Assembly (NCBI GenBank): GCA_963694825.1
Contig: CAVOEV010000002.1
Coordinates: 1-64,000, forward strand
Length of the DNA: 64,000 nucleotides
Direction: 5' to 3'
Origin: UBA8437 sp963694825
GTDB lineage: Bacteria; Planctomycetota; Planctomycetia; Planctomycetales; Planctomycetaceae
The translations under genes and the position numbers were made by a program. Under the pieces are notes generated by a model. The model was given only the letters and a program-made list of their open reading frames with translations, was not told where the DNA came from and did not search any database. Numbering within the stretch: the stretch's first letter is position 1; each line of letters opens with the position of its first letter. Shown piece after piece: positions 34,578 to 43,263 of the stretch.

Positions 34578-35843
34578 ATGCATCTTCCAACACCCCAAGG
34601 CATGAGTCGACGGCATTTCATGCAGCACATGGCCACGGCCGCTTCGACCGTGCCTGCCATGCAGTTTATTTCGAACCTGCAGGCTCACGCTCAGGACATC
34701 AAGAAGGCTCAGAAGGCCTGTATCCTGATGTGGATGGGCGGTGGGCCTCCGACGATCGACATCTGGGACCTGAAACCCGGTTCGAAGAACGGTGGTGAGT
34801 TCCAGCCGATCGACACCAGTGGCGACCTGCAGATCAGCGAGCACATGCCCAAGACGGCCATGCATATGGACAAGTTGAGCGTGGTGCGTTCGATGAGCAC
34901 ACGCGAGGCGGATCACGGTCGGGGCCGTTACTACATGCACACGTCGTTCGTCCCCAACCCGACGGTCGTCCACCCGACGTTTGGCAGTGTGGTCAGCAAC
35001 GAACTGGGTGCGAAGCGATCGGCCCTGGAGATTCCGGCCTTCGTGTCGGTCAACGCTCCCTCGGGCAGCCCCGGGTTCATGGGTGCTCGTCACGCTCCGT
35101 TTGTCGTCAGCAGCAATGGCCAGATTCGCAACGCCAGCCTGGGCGACAAGAAGGATCGTCTCGGTCAGCGGCTGAGAATGTTGAGCGTGATCGAGACCAA
35201 CTTCATCAACTCCAAGCGGGGCGAATTGCCCAAGGGTCACAAGGAGATCTACAAGAAGGCGGTCAACCTGATGACCAGCAAGCAGATGGAGGCCTTCAAG
35301 ATGGACCAGGAGTCTCAGGAGACTCGCGACGCCTACGGCACCGGAGGCTTCGGCCAGGGCTTGCTGATGGCTCGTCGACTGGTCGAAACGGGTGTGCCGT
35401 TCATCGAGGTCGGCATGGGCGGCTGGGATCTCCACAACGACGTCTTCAACACGCTGTCGACTCAGAGGTTGCCTCAGCTGGACCAGGGTATTGCCGCTCT
35501 GACGGCCGACCTGTCCCAGCGTGGAATGCTCGATGACGTGGTCCTGGTGTGGATGGGCGAGTTTGGCCGCACTCCGCGGATCAACCAGAACGTCGGCCGC
35601 GACCACTGGGCGGCGAGTTGGAGCGTGATGGTTGGCGGCGGTGGTCTGAAGGGCGGGCAGGCTGTCGGAAAGACCGACCGCGATGGAGTCCGCGTTGATG
35701 GGAAGGCCTACCTGCCCGGCGACATCTGGGCCACTGTTTCCCACGCACTGGGGATCCCCTCCAAGACTGTTCACCGCTCGAAGCGGGGACGTCCCATGAA
35801 ACTGGCCAATGGAGGGACTCCGATCAAGGAACTGATCGGCTAG
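34578..35843 (+). CDS. DUF1501 protein
   Basis: 421 residues. It begins with a Tat-like signal (MSRRHFMQHMATAASTVPAM), then KACILMWMGGGPPTIDIWDL, MPKTAMHMDKLSVVRSM, and DDVVLVWMGEFGRTPRIN with RDHWAASWSVMVGGGG, which are DUF1501 hallmarks; the fold is related to alkaline phosphatase and sulfatase proteins. Export by Tat suggests a folded periplasmic protein, perhaps metal-containing. It is the usual partner of DUF1549/DUF1553 genes, here just downstream of one and upstream of the sigma gene. AGGTAGGA precedes the ATG. Confidence 0.9.
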   Translation: MHLPTPQGMSRRHFMQHMATAASTVPAMQFISNLQAHAQDIKKAQKACILMWMGGGPPTIDIWDLKPGSKNGGEFQPIDTSGDLQISEHMPKTAMHMDKLSVVRSMSTREADHGRGRYYMHTSFVPNPTVVHPTFGSVVSNELGAKRSALEIPAFVSVNAPSGSPGFMGARHAPFVVSSNGQIRNASLGDKKDRLGQRLRMLSVIETNFINSKRGELPKGHKEIYKKAVNLMTSKQMEAFKMDQESQETRDAYGTGGFGQGLLMARRLVETGVPFIEVGMGGWDLHNDVFNTLSTQRLPQLDQGIAALTADLSQRGMLDDVVLVWMGEFGRTPRINQNVGRDHWAASWSVMVGGGGLKGGQAVGKTDRDGVRVDGKAYLPGDIWATVSHALGIPSKTVHRSKRGRPMKLANGGTPIKELIG

Positions 35844-36005
35844 CACGTCGTGCACCCGCGTGGCCATCTCCGGGACCCTGGACCGCATCAGCCAGGCCCG
35901 GCGATGGCGACGGTGGCGTGACCTGTTGTGGGTCAGGCACCGAGTACGAGCAACTGGTGCAGACAACTCAACACCCGTTCTTCATCGACTCAAGGATCAT
36001 CGCTG

Positions 36006-36608
36006 GTGAGCGACTCTCGGATCACACCGCAGACGATTGCAGACGGCGACGGCGATGCGTCCGCCCGGCCAGATGCCGTGATGTCGTCTGAGGCTCCGCG
36101 AGACGAGTTCATCAAGCTTTTCACGAAGTTCCAGCGCCGAGTCTTTCTGTTCATTCTCTCGCAGGTCCCCAACCCGTTGGAGGCCGAGGAGATTCACCAG
36201 GAGGCGAACGTGATCATCTGGCGGAAGTTCGATCGCTTCGAACTGGGTACCAATTTCCTGGCCTGGTCGTGTCAGATTGCCAACTACGAGGTCTTGAAGT
36301 ACCGCGAACGCAAACGCCGTGATCGGCATCTCTTCAGCGACGAATTTGTGCGGCAGGTGGCCAGCGATGCGATCGAGCAGGCCGATGAACTCGAACAACG
36401 ACGTCATCACCTGGCCGTCTGCCTCACCAAACTCAAGAGCAATGATCTCGAACTGATCCAACAGCGGTATTCGTTGGGAGAATCGGGCAAGAGTGTGTCC
36501 GAGCTGCTTGGGCGACCGATCAACTCGATCTACCAGTCACTTTCGCGGATCCGCCGCACGCTGTTGGAATGTGTGAACCGTCAGATCCGTGCGCAGGCGA
36601 CCCCATGA
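36006..36608 (+). CDS. Sigma-70 family RNA polymerase sigma factor (Rhodopirellula/Verrucomicrobium type)
   Basis: About 200 residues if started at the GTG at 36006 (AAGGA about 10 bases upstream); the frame is open from 35928, and the ATG at 36081 is another option. Region 2 is clear: RRVFLFILSQVPNPLEAEEI, VIIWRKFDRFELGTNFLAWS and CQIANYEVLKYRERKRRD. Region 4 follows: RYSLGESGKSVSELLGRPIN and SIYQSLSRIRRTLLECVNR. No region 3, as in ECF-type sigmas. It directs RNA polymerase to alternative promoters. The stop overlaps the next gene by 4 bases (ATGA), typical for a sigma/anti-sigma pair. Confidence 0.9.
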   Translation: MSDSRITPQTIADGDGDASARPDAVMSSEAPRDEFIKLFTKFQRRVFLFILSQVPNPLEAEEIHQEANVIIWRKFDRFELGTNFLAWSCQIANYEVLKYRERKRRDRHLFSDEFVRQVASDAIEQADELEQRRHHLAVCLTKLKSNDLELIQQRYSLGESGKSVSELLGRPINSIYQSLSRIRRTLLECVNRQIRAQATP

Positions 36609-38767
36609 CTATCGCCAGCAATTCTGCCAACACGACCTCGAGTCTCGAGCACCAAGAGCTTGGTCAGCTTCTGGAGTTGTTGTGCGAGGACCGACTCGAC
36701 GTGCATCAGGCGACACGTCTCGAAGAACTCGTGCTTGCCGACCCGACTGCCCGGACGCTGTATCTCGAGTACATCTCGTTGCACGGAACTCTGTACTGGG
36801 ACGCGGCTCGCGCCGGAGTCGAGGAGTCTGAAGTCGCGGCCGTTGGGGTTGTGACAGGCGACCATCCCGTCACATCCGGAACGAATCGGCGTGTACCTCG
36901 ACGATTGACTGGGCTTGCCGTCCTGCTGACGTCGGCTGCCGTTGTGATCGTGGCAGTGGGACTGGCGTTTCGGCCGGGATCGCCAGCGGATGCCACCGGA
37001 TTGGCCGGTACGGAAGACCCTTCGGGATTCACAACGTCTCCGGGGCCTGGCGTTGTGGCATCACCGACGGCGGTTGTTGATCCGTCGGCCCAGCAGCCGA
37101 TCACGATCAGTGCGGCTCCGGGGAGCCAATTGTCCAACAGAGTGGAAACCCGCGACTTGTCGCCAGGAACCGGTCGCGAGACGTTGGCCGATCCGGGTTC
37201 CAGTGTTCCGAAGTCGTCTGCGTCGGTGACCGGTTCTGGATCGTTGGCCGAGATCGTCGGGTTTGTCGACGACCGTCTGGAGGCCGGTTGGCAGGACAAC
37301 GAGATCACGGCTTCGGGAGTCGCTTCGGATTCGGAATGGCTGCGTCGGGTGTGTCTGGACATTGTCGGTCATATTCCTCCAGCCAGCGAAGTGCTCGCCT
37401 TTCTGAAGGATCGTCGTTTGGAGAAGCGGTCCGAGATGATCGAGAAATTACTGGACGATTCGGATTACATCCGTCATTCGACGACCGTCTGGTCCAACCT
37501 GTTGGTGGGACGCGGGTCACGGCAAGAGGTGAATCGTGCGGCATTCGAGAAGTTTCTCCGCGAGTCGTTTGCCAGGAATCGGCCGTGGAACGAGGTGGTT
37601 AGCGAGATGGTGTCAGCCGGTGGTCGCAATGACGAGAATGGAGCCACCAATTTCCTACTGGCTCATCTCAACAACGACGCCACTCCGGCCACGGCGATCA
37701 CCGCGAGGCTGTTCCTGGGGACGCAGGTCCAATGCACTCAGTGTCACAACCATCCGTTCAACGATTGGCGTCAGGAGCAGTTCTACGGCCTGACGGCGTT
37801 CTTTAAGAGCACTCGATCCGAACGCGTGCGTGGCAGTGACGCATTCGAGTTGATCAGCGGCTCGTTTGACGTTTCGCCTTATTACGAAGACCGCCAGGGC
37901 GTGTTGCACATGGCGTCGGCAGGTTTGGGCGCACGGAAAGTCGACCTGACGGGTGTTGAGGATCCGAGAGTGTTGCTGGCGAAGTTGATGACCAGTGGCG
38001 AGGATTCTCGGCTGGCACGAGCGATGGTCAACCGCACCTGGGCCCGGTTGCTGGGATACGGGTTCACCTCGCCCGTCGACGACATGGGGCCTCACACCCC
38101 CCCCTCACACCCTGAAGTGCTCGATCGATTGGCTCGAGAATTCGAGACCAGTGGATTCGACGTCAAGCAGTTGGTTCGCTGGATCTGTAACACTCGAGCC
38201 TACGGCCTGACCAGTCGGATGACGGACGGGAACTCGGTCGACGATCCGGCGACCGGCAGCCAGCCCCTGTTCAGCCGCGTGTACACCAAGCCGATGAGTG
38301 TCGAGCAGTTGTACGATTCGCTGCTGGTGGCCACCTGGGCCGATCGGATCACGGCGGACGACTGGGAGAGTGTGGCGGGGAACCGCCGTCGCTGGCAGTC
38401 GCAGTTTGTGCACTCGTTCGAGACGGACGAGAACGATGAGGCTGTGACGTTTGCCGGGACGATCACTCAGGCGATGATGATGATGAACGGCCCGCTGATC
38501 CAGGACGCTCTTTCGCAGCAGCCCGGTTCCTATTTTCACCAGATTGTCCACTCGCGTGGGAGTGACATCGACCGAGTCAAGCGTTTGTGCCTTTCGGCAC
38601 TGGGCCGATTTCCGACGTCGTCCGAGATGGCTGCCATCCAGAAGATGCTTCCGCTGAGACCGACAGGTCAGGCCCGTCAGACGCCTGCTTCCGGCCCACT
38701 CGCCGACGGCCTCCAGGACGTCTTTTGGGCCTACTTGAACTCGAACGAGTTCGTCACCGTTCCCTAG
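36605..38767 (+). CDS. Anti-sigma-like N-terminus fused to PSCyt2-PSD1 (DUF1549/DUF1553)
   Basis: 720 residues from the ATG at 36605, overlapping the sigma stop by 4 bases. Residues ~15-68 (LLELLCEDRLDVHQATRLEE, LVLADPTARTLYLEYISLHG) match the cytoplasmic anti-sigma-like start found in planctomycete FecR-type proteins. One membrane segment spans ~101-122 (LTGLAVLLTSAAVVIVAVGL), preceded by Arg-rich RRVPRR, so the C-terminal part should be periplasmic. A Ser/Thr/Pro linker leads to DUF1549 (~212-410, CTQCHNHPF with Cys377, Cys380, His381) and DUF1553 (~440-700). It would hold the sigma factor at the membrane and sense through the PSCyt2 part; that is inference. No CxxC zinc anti-sigma motif is present. 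Confidence 0.85.
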   Translation: MTIASNSANTTSSLEHQELGQLLELLCEDRLDVHQATRLEELVLADPTARTLYLEYISLHGTLYWDAARAGVEESEVAAVGVVTGDHPVTSGTNRRVPRRLTGLAVLLTSAAVVIVAVGLAFRPGSPADATGLAGTEDPSGFTTSPGPGVVASPTAVVDPSAQQPITISAAPGSQLSNRVETRDLSPGTGRETLADPGSSVPKSSASVTGSGSLAEIVGFVDDRLEAGWQDNEITASGVASDSEWLRRVCLDIVGHIPPASEVLAFLKDRRLEKRSEMIEKLLDDSDYIRHSTTVWSNLLVGRGSRQEVNRAAFEKFLRESFARNRPWNEVVSEMVSAGGRNDENGATNFLLAHLNNDATPATAITARLFLGTQVQCTQCHNHPFNDWRQEQFYGLTAFFKSTRSERVRGSDAFELISGSFDVSPYYEDRQGVLHMASAGLGARKVDLTGVEDPRVLLAKLMTSGEDSRLARAMVNRTWARLLGYGFTSPVDDMGPHTPPSHPEVLDRLAREFETSGFDVKQLVRWICNTRAYGLTSRMTDGNSVDDPATGSQPLFSRVYTKPMSVEQLYDSLLVATWADRITADDWESVAGNRRRWQSQFVHSFETDENDEAVTFAGTITQAMMMMNGPLIQDALSQQPGSYFHQIVHSRGSDIDRVKRLCLSALGRFPTSSEMAAIQKMLPLRPTGQARQTPASGPLADGLQDVFWAYLNSNEFVTVP

Positions 38768-40815
38768 TCGGCTGACGAATGGGTGTTGACGAGGTCGAGC
38801 AGTTCGAGTTCGGTGATGATGGGGATGTTCAGGGATTGTGCCTTGTTGAGTTTGCTGCCGGCGTCCTGTCCGGCGACGAGCAGGTCGGTCTTCTTCGAGA
38901 CGCTTCCGGTCGGCTTGCCGCCGTGTTGACGAATGAACTCGTTGATTGTGTCTCGCGTGAATTCGTTCAGCGACCCTGTGACGATGACGATCTTTCCGTC
39001 CAACGCTCCGGCGGCAGCTGTTTCGTCGGCTGCGCTCGAGTCGGCAGCGGGGATGGGGTGGCCCTGGTGCAGTCCGAGTTTGCGTAGGTCGGTGACGACC
39101 GACCGGCTGGTGGGTGCATGAAAGAACTGGTGCACGCTGGCGGCGATCACCGGTCCAATGTCGTCGGCCAGTGCGAGTTGTTCGACCGATTGATCGCTGA
39201 TGGCTTGAATGGTCCCGAACCGGTCTGCGAGGATTCGGGCGTTGGTTGCTCCGACGTGTCGAATGTTCAGGCCGGTCAGCAGTCTCGACAGCGGGCGGGT
39301 CTTGGAACCATCGATCGCATCGAGCAGGTTGTCGACCGATTTCTGGCCCATGCGGTCCATGGCGATCAGGGCGTCGCGGTGTTTGGCCAGGCGGTAGATG
39401 TCGCCCAGGGAGTTCAGCAGTTTGGCCTCGAGCAGGTTTTCGATCAGCTTGATCCCCAGTCCTTCGATTTCCATCGCCGCTCGTGAAGCGAAGAAGCGGA
39501 TATTTTCTCGGAGTTGAGCCGGGCAGGCGTGGTTGGGGCAGCGGATGTAGACTCCACCTTCGTCCTGGACGACATCGGTCTGGCATTCCGGACACGTCTT
39601 TGGGAATCGGAATCTGCGTTCCGATCCGTTGCGGCGATGTTCTTCGACGCGGACGACTCGAGGAATGATCTTGCCGGCCTTTTCGACGACGACGGTGTCC
39701 CCGATGCGAAGCCCGAGTCGTTTCAGTTCATCCCGGTTGTGCAGGCTCGATCTCGACACGGTCGTCCCGGCGATTTCGACTGGTGCCATCTCGGCCACCG
39801 GAGTCAGCGTGCCGGTCTTTCCGATCTGGATCGTGATGTCACGAACGGTGGTGGTTCCGGTATAGCGTTCCCACTTGTAGGCAATCACCCAGCGGGGGCT
39901 CTTGCTGGTCGTCCCCAGTCGTTGTCGTTGTTCGAGGTTGTTGAGTTTCAGCACCAGCCCATCGACCTCGAAATCGAGCTGGTGCATGTTGTCCATCAGG
40001 TTCTGAGCGTACTCGCGGGCGGAGCCGATGTCGGGGCGAGTTTCGACACCGGGAGTCGCCGGCAGTCCCATACAGGCGACCGCCTCGAGAAACTCGACGT
40101 GCGTCGCGTAGTCGGTTCCTTGGAGGAAGCCGATCGAGTGAGCGAAGAAGCGGACTTGTCGAGCGGCACAGAGTGTGGGGTTGAGCAGCTTGAGTGCACC
40201 AGCGCAGGTGTTTCTCGGGTTGGCAAAGGGCGTCTCACCTCGTTCCTGTTGCTGAGCCTGCAGTCGGGTGAAGTCGGAGTTGGCAATGTAAGCTTCACCA
40301 CGGATTTCGATCACGTCGGGCCAGGTGGCTTCGGCCAGTTTCAGCGGCACACCACGGATCGTGCGAGCGTTGTGAGTGATGTCGTCGCCCTGGACTCCGT
40401 TGCCTCGGGTCAGAGCCTGTACGAGCACGCCGTGTTCGTAGATCAACGACAGAGCGACTCCGTCGATCTTGTATTCGAGAGTGTATTCGAGCGATTCGTC
40501 GTCCTCGAGAAGCCGCGTCACACGGGCGTCGAATTCGATCAGTTCCTCATCAGAGAAGGCATTCTCGATCGACAGCATCGGCAGGCGGTGTGTGACCGTT
40601 TCGAATCCTGCGATCGGTTCGCCGCCCACCTTGCGAGTCGGGCTGTCCGGGCTGTCGAATTCGGGATGGGTCGTTTCGAGCGATTGGAGCTCACGCATCA
40701 TCCGGTCGTACTCGATATCGCTCGCTCCGGGAGCGGCATCGACGTAGTACAGGCGGTCGAGTCGGCGGATTGTCTCGCGAAGAGACTCAATCTGTTGCTT
40801 CTTCGATGGACTCAT
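38764..40815 (-). CDS. ligA: NAD-dependent DNA ligase
   Basis: 683 residues from the ATG at 40815. Domains in order: Ia/adenylation domain with catalytic lysine in LEYKIDGVALSLIYEHG, OB fold, zinc finger (CPECQTDVV, CPNHACPAQ), helix-hairpin-helix region (LIAMDRMGQKSVDNLLDAI), and C-terminal BRCT domain (DGKIVIVTGSLNEFTRDTIN). It seals nicks in replication and repair using NAD. The stop overlaps that of the convergent PSCyt2 fusion by 3 bases. The start overlaps the upstream small membrane gene by 29 bases. Confidence 0.97.
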   Translation of the reverse strand: MSPSKKQQIESLRETIRRLDRLYYVDAAPGASDIEYDRMMRELQSLETTHPEFDSPDSPTRKVGGEPIAGFETVTHRLPMLSIENAFSDEELIEFDARVTRLLEDDESLEYTLEYKIDGVALSLIYEHGVLVQALTRGNGVQGDDITHNARTIRGVPLKLAEATWPDVIEIRGEAYIANSDFTRLQAQQQERGETPFANPRNTCAGALKLLNPTLCAARQVRFFAHSIGFLQGTDYATHVEFLEAVACMGLPATPGVETRPDIGSAREYAQNLMDNMHQLDFEVDGLVLKLNNLEQRQRLGTTSKSPRWVIAYKWERYTGTTTVRDITIQIGKTGTLTPVAEMAPVEIAGTTVSRSSLHNRDELKRLGLRIGDTVVVEKAGKIIPRVVRVEEHRRNGSERRFRFPKTCPECQTDVVQDEGGVYIRCPNHACPAQLRENIRFFASRAAMEIEGLGIKLIENLLEAKLLNSLGDIYRLAKHRDALIAMDRMGQKSVDNLLDAIDGSKTRPLSRLLTGLNIRHVGATNARILADRFGTIQAISDQSVEQLALADDIGPVIAASVHQFFHAPTSRSVVTDLRKLGLHQGHPIPAADSSAADETAAAGALDGKIVIVTGSLNEFTRDTINEFIRQHGGKPTGSVSKKTDLLVAGQDAGSKLNKAQSLNIPIITELELLDLVNTHSSAD

Positions 40816-41122
40816 GTTGGTCCGTTGGTTCGTGTTCGTGAGGTTCGGGTCGGTCGCCGGCCATGGCGAGGAATGCCGAGCCGAGGATGGCCAACACTTC
40901 GATCGCCAGCAACCACCCGGCATTGTCGTCGAATGCCATCCTGGCTGGTGAAGACGGTGCGGCTCCGAGAGCCGAAGCGATCATCGCCAGGATCGTGACG
41001 ACGAACAGTGCCCCGGCGATGATCGTGATCCGGAAGAACGGCCCCGGCGATCTGTTCGAGTTTGGTGTGGGCTGCGGTGTGGGCTGCGGTGTGGGCTGCG
41101 GTGTGGGGGCCGAGTGGTTCAT
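40787..41122 (-). CDS. Small membrane protein with Pro-Thr-Pro-Gln repeats
   Basis: 111 residues from the ATG at 41122. An N-terminal PTPQ repeat, encoded by a 12-base tandem repeat, is followed by two hydrophobic segments (~35-58 ITIIAGALFVVTILAMIASA and ~72-90 WLLAIEVLAILGSAFLAMAG) and a charged C-terminal tail. No known family recognised. The stop lies 29 bases inside ligA, so the two genes are probably co-transcribed. The start is tentative. Confidence 0.6.
   Translation of the reverse strand: MNHSAPTPQPTPQPTPQPTPNSNRSPGPFFRITIIAGALFVVTILAMIASALGAAPSSPARMAFDDNAGWLLAIEVLAILGSAFLAMAGDRPEPHEHEPTDQHESIEEATD
41064..41107. repeat. 12-bp tandem repeat in the small membrane protein gene
   Basis: Three full copies of ggtgtgggctgc and a partial fourth; on the minus strand they encode the PTPQ repeats. 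Confidence 0.85.
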
Positions 41123-41174
41123 TTCTTGAGGATCGGTTGATCGGGCGGTGTCGTCAACTGTTGGGTTGAGTTGT

Positions 41175-42002
41175 TCAGCAGGGGAACGTCTGGCCGCCTC
41201 CATCGACTCGCAGCACCTGTCCGCTGATGAATCCCGAGGCTTTGGTGCAGAGGAAGCCGACGACTGAGGCGACTTCATCGGGTCGTCCGTAGCGTTCCAG
41301 GGTTCCCTGTTCGACGAGCATTTCGTCGTCCACCGGATTGATTCTCAGGAACCGTTCGGTAACGGTGCCTCCGGGTGCCACGCAGTTGACCGGGATGTTG
41401 TGTTGTCTGAGTTGATTGGCGAGGCAGCGTGTGTATTCGTGGAGTGCGGCCTTGGCGACCGAGTAGATGGCACCGAAGGTTCGTCCCGAGCATCCGGCGA
41501 TGCTGCCGATGGTGATGATGCGTCCGGAGTGTCGTTGGATCATGTCGGGAGCCACTTCACGGCAGCAGAGGATGCTGCCGAGCAGGTTGCGATCCATCAC
41601 GCTCTGGTAGTCTTCGAGTGAGATGTTCAGGCAATCGTCATTTTCGGGACGTCCGCCTTTCCCCACAGAAGTCCCCGCCGCCCCGATATCGCCACCGGCG
41701 CAGCAGATCAGGATGTCGATTGCCCCAAAGTGTTGCCGGATCTCGCCGGCCACTCGTTCGATTTCCTGCTCATTGGTGACATCGCACCAGCAGGCCATGG
41801 TTTGGCCGGAACCGGCTTCGGCGACAGCGGCGGCCACCTGCTCCATCGAGTGGCCCTCGCCGAAAGTTTGCGGGCTGTTTTGCCGAGTTCCGTGCACGGC
41901 GACATTGGCTCCGAGTCGCACGAGTTCTTCGGCCATCACGCGACCCAGTCCTCTCGAGGAACCAGTGATCCAGGCGGTTTGTCCGGCGAGTGGATTGGTC
42001 AT
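41175..42002 (-). CDS. Short-chain dehydrogenase/reductase
   Basis: 275 residues. TGxxxGxG motif in AWITGSSRGLGRVMAEEL, the catalytic Ser region ITIGSIAGCSG, and YxxxK in AIYSVAKAALHEYTRC; the C-terminus QVLRVDGGGQTF is typical of FabG-like SDRs. The NNAG position reads ILICCAGGD, a small deviation with Cys-Cys-Ala-Gly. Substrate unknown. It follows gmd by 35 bases on the same strand, so it may act on sugar nucleotides or be only co-transcribed. Confidence 0.88.
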   Translation of the reverse strand: MTNPLAGQTAWITGSSRGLGRVMAEELVRLGANVAVHGTRQNSPQTFGEGHSMEQVAAAVAEAGSGQTMACWCDVTNEQEIERVAGEIRQHFGAIDILICCAGGDIGAAGTSVGKGGRPENDDCLNISLEDYQSVMDRNLLGSILCCREVAPDMIQRHSGRIITIGSIAGCSGRTFGAIYSVAKAALHEYTRCLANQLRQHNIPVNCVAPGGTVTERFLRINPVDDEMLVEQGTLERYGRPDEVASVVGFLCTKASGFISGQVLRVDGGGQTFPC

Positions 42003-42037
42003 GGTGGGGCGACTAGAGAACGGGGAAGTGGAGTGTT

Positions 42038-43024
42038 TCAGTTGGTCGAATTGCTGGTTTGGTGTTCGGATTCGGTCTGGGCGAGTTGGAGGTCGTATTC
42101 TGTCATCATGCGAACGAGTTCCGAGAAGCTGACTCGAGGCTTCCAGCCGAGCAGTGTTTTTGCTTTGGAGGCATCGCCGCTGAGTGCATCGACTTCGGTC
42201 GGTCGAAAGAGTTGCTGATCGATATCGACGTAGTCATTGTAGTCGAGGTCGAGGTGTCCGAAGGCTTCTTCGAGGAAGTTTCGGACGGAGTGTGTCTTGC
42301 CGGTGGCGACGACAAAATCGTCGGGTGATTCGTGTTGGAGCATCAGCCACATGGCTTCGACATAGTCGCCGGCGAAGCCCCAATCGCGTCGGGCATCGAT
42401 ATTGCCCAGTGCGAGTCGATCCTGGAGTCCCAGTTTGATGCGAGCGGCGGCGCGTGTGATCTTGCGGGTCACGAAGTGTTCGCCTCGTCTGGGCGATTCG
42501 TGGTTGAAGAGGATGCCGTTGGCGGCGAAGAGTCCATAGGCTTCGCGGTAGTTGACGGTTTGCCAGTAGGCAAACACCTTGGCGCAGGCGTAGGGGCTGC
42601 GTGGGTGGAATCGAGTCGTTTCGTTCTGTGGCGAGTCGGCGTTGCCGAACATCTCGCTCGAGGATGCCTGGTAGAATCGGGGTTGTCGACCGGTAGCGGC
42701 CTGGTGTTGCCGGATGGCTTCGAGCACTCTGAGCGTGCCCAGTCCGGTGACATCGGCGGTGTGGACGGGCAGGTCGAAGGAGACTCGCACGTGGCTTTGG
42801 GCTCCGAGGTTATAGACTTCGTCGGGAGCCACCTCGTTGCAGACAGCCGCCAATCGGCTGGCGTCGGTCAGGTCACCGTAATGCAGTTGGCACCGCGAGT
42901 CGCACAATTCGCGTCGTCCATAGGGTACGATTCCATGGACGTCGTAGTCGCGATCGAGCAGGAACTCGGCGAGATACGATCCGTCCTGTCCCGAGAGTCC
43001 GGTGATCAGAGCGACGCGATTCAC
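42038..43024 (-). CDS. gmd: GDP-mannose 4,6-dehydratase
   Basis: 328 residues from a GTG with AGGAGA 5 bases upstream. The NAD(P) motif is ALITGLSGQDGSYLAEFLLD, which is typical of Gmd, followed by YNLGAQSHVRVSF, ASSSEMFG and YACAKVFAYWQTVNYREAYG (YxxxK). LFNHESPRRGEHFVTRKIT is a strong Gmd block. It converts GDP-D-mannose to GDP-4-keto-6-deoxymannose, feeding fucose, rhamnose or perosamine sugars in surface polysaccharide. The downstream SDR could act on the product, but it is not a clear Fcl or Rmd. Confidence 0.93.
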   Translation of the reverse strand: MNRVALITGLSGQDGSYLAEFLLDRDYDVHGIVPYGRRELCDSRCQLHYGDLTDASRLAAVCNEVAPDEVYNLGAQSHVRVSFDLPVHTADVTGLGTLRVLEAIRQHQAATGRQPRFYQASSSEMFGNADSPQNETTRFHPRSPYACAKVFAYWQTVNYREAYGLFAANGILFNHESPRRGEHFVTRKITRAAARIKLGLQDRLALGNIDARRDWGFAGDYVEAMWLMLQHESPDDFVVATGKTHSVRNFLEEAFGHLDLDYNDYVDIDQQLFRPTEVDALSGDASKAKTLLGWKPRVSFSELVRMMTEYDLQLAQTESEHQTSNSTN

Positions 43025-43263
43025 GGTGTCTCCTGTTTCGTCGACGTACTGATCCCCGTTAAGATCCCGGCATGAGATTCCAGCACAGGTTGCTCATCCA
43101 CAACGCTCCGGCGAGACCGGTGTCGTTGCGGTCTGCGGGGGACCACAATTCGAGTATGAAGAGCGGTGATCGAGAGCGTCAAGCGACGCGTCTCGTCTGC
43201 CGGACATCTGGTCGGACGTGTTTCTAATTGGTCGGGATTGTCAAACGAGTCGATGGGCATTTG

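Noticed and set aside
34380..35966. 528-codon minus-strand frame opposite the DUF1501 gene
   Set aside because: DUF1501 motifs are on the plus strand; the minus frame has none.
36569..36604. Earlier start for the anti-sigma fusion inside the sigma gene
   Set aside because: The ATG at 36605 gives the usual ATGA overlap and the family N-terminus; the upstream codons are coded by the sigma frame.
38105..39595. 496-codon minus-strand frame over the PSCyt2 fusion and ligA
   Set aside because: It crosses two real genes and is rich in Arg/Thr/Pro without conserved motifs.
39514..40998. 494-codon plus-strand frame opposite ligA
   Set aside because: Antisense shadow of a strongly conserved enzyme.
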